From positions 1 through 32,874 of the forward strand of contig CAZTYH010000031.1 of the NCBI GenBank assembly GCA_964617565.1: a DNA stretch of 32,874 nt, in the 5' to 3' direction. Source of the DNA: JAKJGV01 sp964617565 (GTDB lineage Bacteria > Verrucomicrobiota > Kiritimatiellia > CAIQIC01 > JAGNIJ01). A program made the position numbers and the translations under genes. The notes beneath the pieces are model-generated. The model saw nothing but the letters and a program-made list of their open reading frames with translations, was not told the DNA's origin and searched no databases. Below, piece after piece: positions 32,777 through 32,874 of the stretch. How positions within the stretch are numbered: the stretch's first letter is position 1; each line of letters begins with the position of its first letter.

Positions 32777-32874
32777 ATGTCTTCTATCGCCAGGGTCGTC
32801 GTGGAAATCGCAGTGGATAAGGAGTTCGACTATCTCATTCCTGAGCGCCTTCGGGATGAGATCAAGGTCGGGAC
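32777..32874 (+). CDS. priA: Primosomal protein N' (PriA), 5' fragment
   Basis: The window ends 98 bp into this gene. The visible residues (MSSIARVVVEIAVDKEFDY, then LIPERLRDEIKVG) match the start of PriA's 3' DNA-binding domain, where a FDYLIP-type motif is diagnostic. PriA is the helicase that restarts stalled replication forks. The ATG at 32777 has only a weak upstream AGGG. The rest, including the helicase motifs, lies outside the window. Confidence 0.8.
   Translation, partial: MSSIARVVVEIAVDKEFDYLIPERLRDEIKVG

Overview
The window looks like a scaffold from a Gram-negative, GC-rich bacterium of the PVC superphylum. I favour Kiritimatiellota (Verrucomicrobiota-related), as an inference and not a proof. 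Three things point there. Lipid A genes (lpxI, lpxB) imply an outer membrane. A 4,179-residue secreted modular protease carries Asn/Thr-rich modules and a C-terminal domain ending in RRYYRIAVEP, a style I associate with that group. A short Lys/Arg-rich orphan protein sits beside murB and priA. No rRNA, tRNA, CRISPR array, IS element or prophage gene was seen. A run of exactly 100 N lies between identical 55-bp ends, so this is a draft assembly.

Left arm (1-10656). A tight array of perfect hairpins (59-240) precedes cutA (+). Convergent to cutA is a run of nine minus-strand genes with short gaps or overlaps. In transcription order they are a SAM methyltransferase, a HIT protein, phoH, a pgpH-like 7TM-HD phosphodiesterase, ybeY, a DUF502 membrane protein, recO, a DUF697-like membrane protein and glgX. 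The phoH-pgpH-ybeY core is a widespread RNA-processing/c-di-AMP/ribosome-maturation cluster. The remaining genes cover DNA repair, membrane functions and glycogen breakdown.

Centre (10791-24429). A secreted TlpA-like protein has both catalytic cysteines replaced by tryptophan. It is followed 100 bp later by one uninterrupted 12.5-kb gene for a giant subtilisin-family protease. After the protease and its jelly-roll domain come four mega-repeats with the module order A-B-C-D-E. LamG-like and MAM/jelly-roll-like domains are nested inside individual modules, while sister copies show the same sites uninterrupted. This is the most striking biology in the window.

Right arm (24496-32874). lpxI, a Gfo/Idh/MocA oxidoreductase and lpxB form a lipid A operon. 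A convergent farnesyl-diphosphate synthase follows, then a divergently transcribed DUF155/RMD1-like membrane protein with a good sigma70-type promoter. Next come a 32-bp perfect palindrome, pduO-type cobalamin adenosyltransferase, murB, the assembly gap, a small basic protein with its own promoter, a predicted outer-membrane barrel protein (minus) and the first 98 bp of priA. Envelope and cell-wall precursor genes (lipid A, isoprenoid carrier, peptidoglycan) dominate this arm.
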